From contig JAEDGW010000007.1 of assembly GCA_016297325.1 (NCBI GenBank), positions 1 to 40,062 on the forward strand: a stretch of DNA of 40,062 bases, given 5' to 3'. This DNA is from Coprococcus sp. (GTDB lineage: Bacteria; Bacillota; Clostridia; Lachnospirales; Lachnospiraceae). Below the pieces are notes generated by a model. The model saw nothing but the letters and a program-made list of their open reading frames with translations, was not told the DNA's origin and made no database searches. This document shows positions 39,962-40,062 of the stretch, piece by piece. The translations under genes and the position numbers were made by a program. The stretch's first letter is position 1. Each line of letters opens with the position of its first letter.

Positions 39962-40062
39962 CCTTATGATATTAATGGAGCGGGGCGCATTTTTAGGCAC
40001 TTCGTGCGGCGCCCGCGTCATCATAAGGAATCCCCCGCTTACGCGGGTCCCCCTTATGATAT
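39962..40062 (-). promoter_or_regulatory. Hairpin-rich leader overlapping the ribosome-binding site of the CAP gene
   Basis: On the minus strand the segment reads ATATCATAAGG (40062-40052), hairpin CCCGC/GCGGG, CCTTATGAT (40028-40020), a GC-rich hairpin with GCACTTCGTGC at its tip, then ATATCATAAGG again (39972-39962), whose AAGG is part of the Shine-Dalgarno AAGGAGG. The central CCTTATGAT can pair with either copy. The 5' end of the element lies beyond the window. Confidence 0.5.
40030..40062 (-). repeat. 33-base dispersed repeat, copy B (window edge)
   Basis: This is the reverse complement of copy A (32009-32041) with 4 mismatches in 33 bases, including the ATATCATAAGGG block and the CCCGC/GCGG hairpin. 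The repeat may extend beyond base 40062. Confidence 0.7.

Overview
The window looks like chromosomal DNA from an anaerobic, low-to-mid GC Firmicute of the family Lachnospiraceae (a Coprococcus/Roseburia-type gut bacterium; genus not settled from sequence alone). Evidence: canonical Firmicute ribosome-binding sites (AAGGAGG/GGAGG) and sigma-A promoters, a fused accDA carboxyltransferase, a YitJ-type homocysteine methyltransferase/MTHFR, YlmH, Crh-like HPr paralogues, and a tiny four-Cys protein typical of this family. No rRNA, tRNA, CRISPR array, phage module or intact insertion sequence was seen.

Layout. 1-2.7 kb: a maltose-type sugar-binding lipoprotein (cut by the window edge) and its LacI-family regulator, with matching operators at both promoters. 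2.8-6.7 kb: small regulators (XRE protein, XRE plus LytTR pair), an unknown protein, a YlmH-like S4 protein, and a 600-bp gap holding a candidate small transcript. 6.9-10.8 kb: malic enzyme, the YitJ-type methionine enzyme and a decayed YczE-type membrane gene. 11.1-15.8 kb: an ABC-F ATPase preceded by a 214-bp fold-back sequence, glycogen branching enzyme, and a divergent TetR regulator. 15.8-18.7 kb: a degenerate membrane-anchored PTS EIIB/EIIA-like protein, an AlkD-like repair protein and a 2-hydroxyacid dehydrogenase. 18.9-20.4 kb: a two-gene unit of a free-standing acyl carrier protein and a BtrH-like protein. 20.5-25.0 kb: LOG protein, uridine phosphorylase, two HPr-like proteins without the active histidine, Uup and a 58-aa four-Cys protein. 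25.1-29.7 kb: a transglutaminase-fold exported protein lacking its triad, a Ser/Arg/Pro-repeat membrane protein, citrate synthase and a metallohydrolase. 29.8-35.0 kb: lipid synthesis (fabH, accDA, fabF) interrupted by a GH5 glycosidase. 35.2-37.9 kb: GtrA protein, glycosyltransferase-like protein and a protein with 78-bp tandem repeats. 38.0-40.0 kb: a large secreted repeat plus CAP-domain protein with a striking leader.

How it fits together: most genes serve carbon handling (maltodextrin uptake, glycogen branching, malate and citrate steps, fatty acid synthesis) and the cell surface. A recurring theme is proteins that keep a known fold but have lost catalytic or phosphoryl-acceptor residues: the LytTR receiver, EIIB/EIIA-like, two HPr-like, the transglutaminase-like and perhaps citrate synthase. 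The strongest candidates for under-described biology are the ACP/BtrH-like pair, the non-phosphorylatable PTS-like set, the giant inverted repeat ahead of the ABC-F gene, and the repeat-derived hairpin set that overlaps the ribosome-binding site of the last gene.
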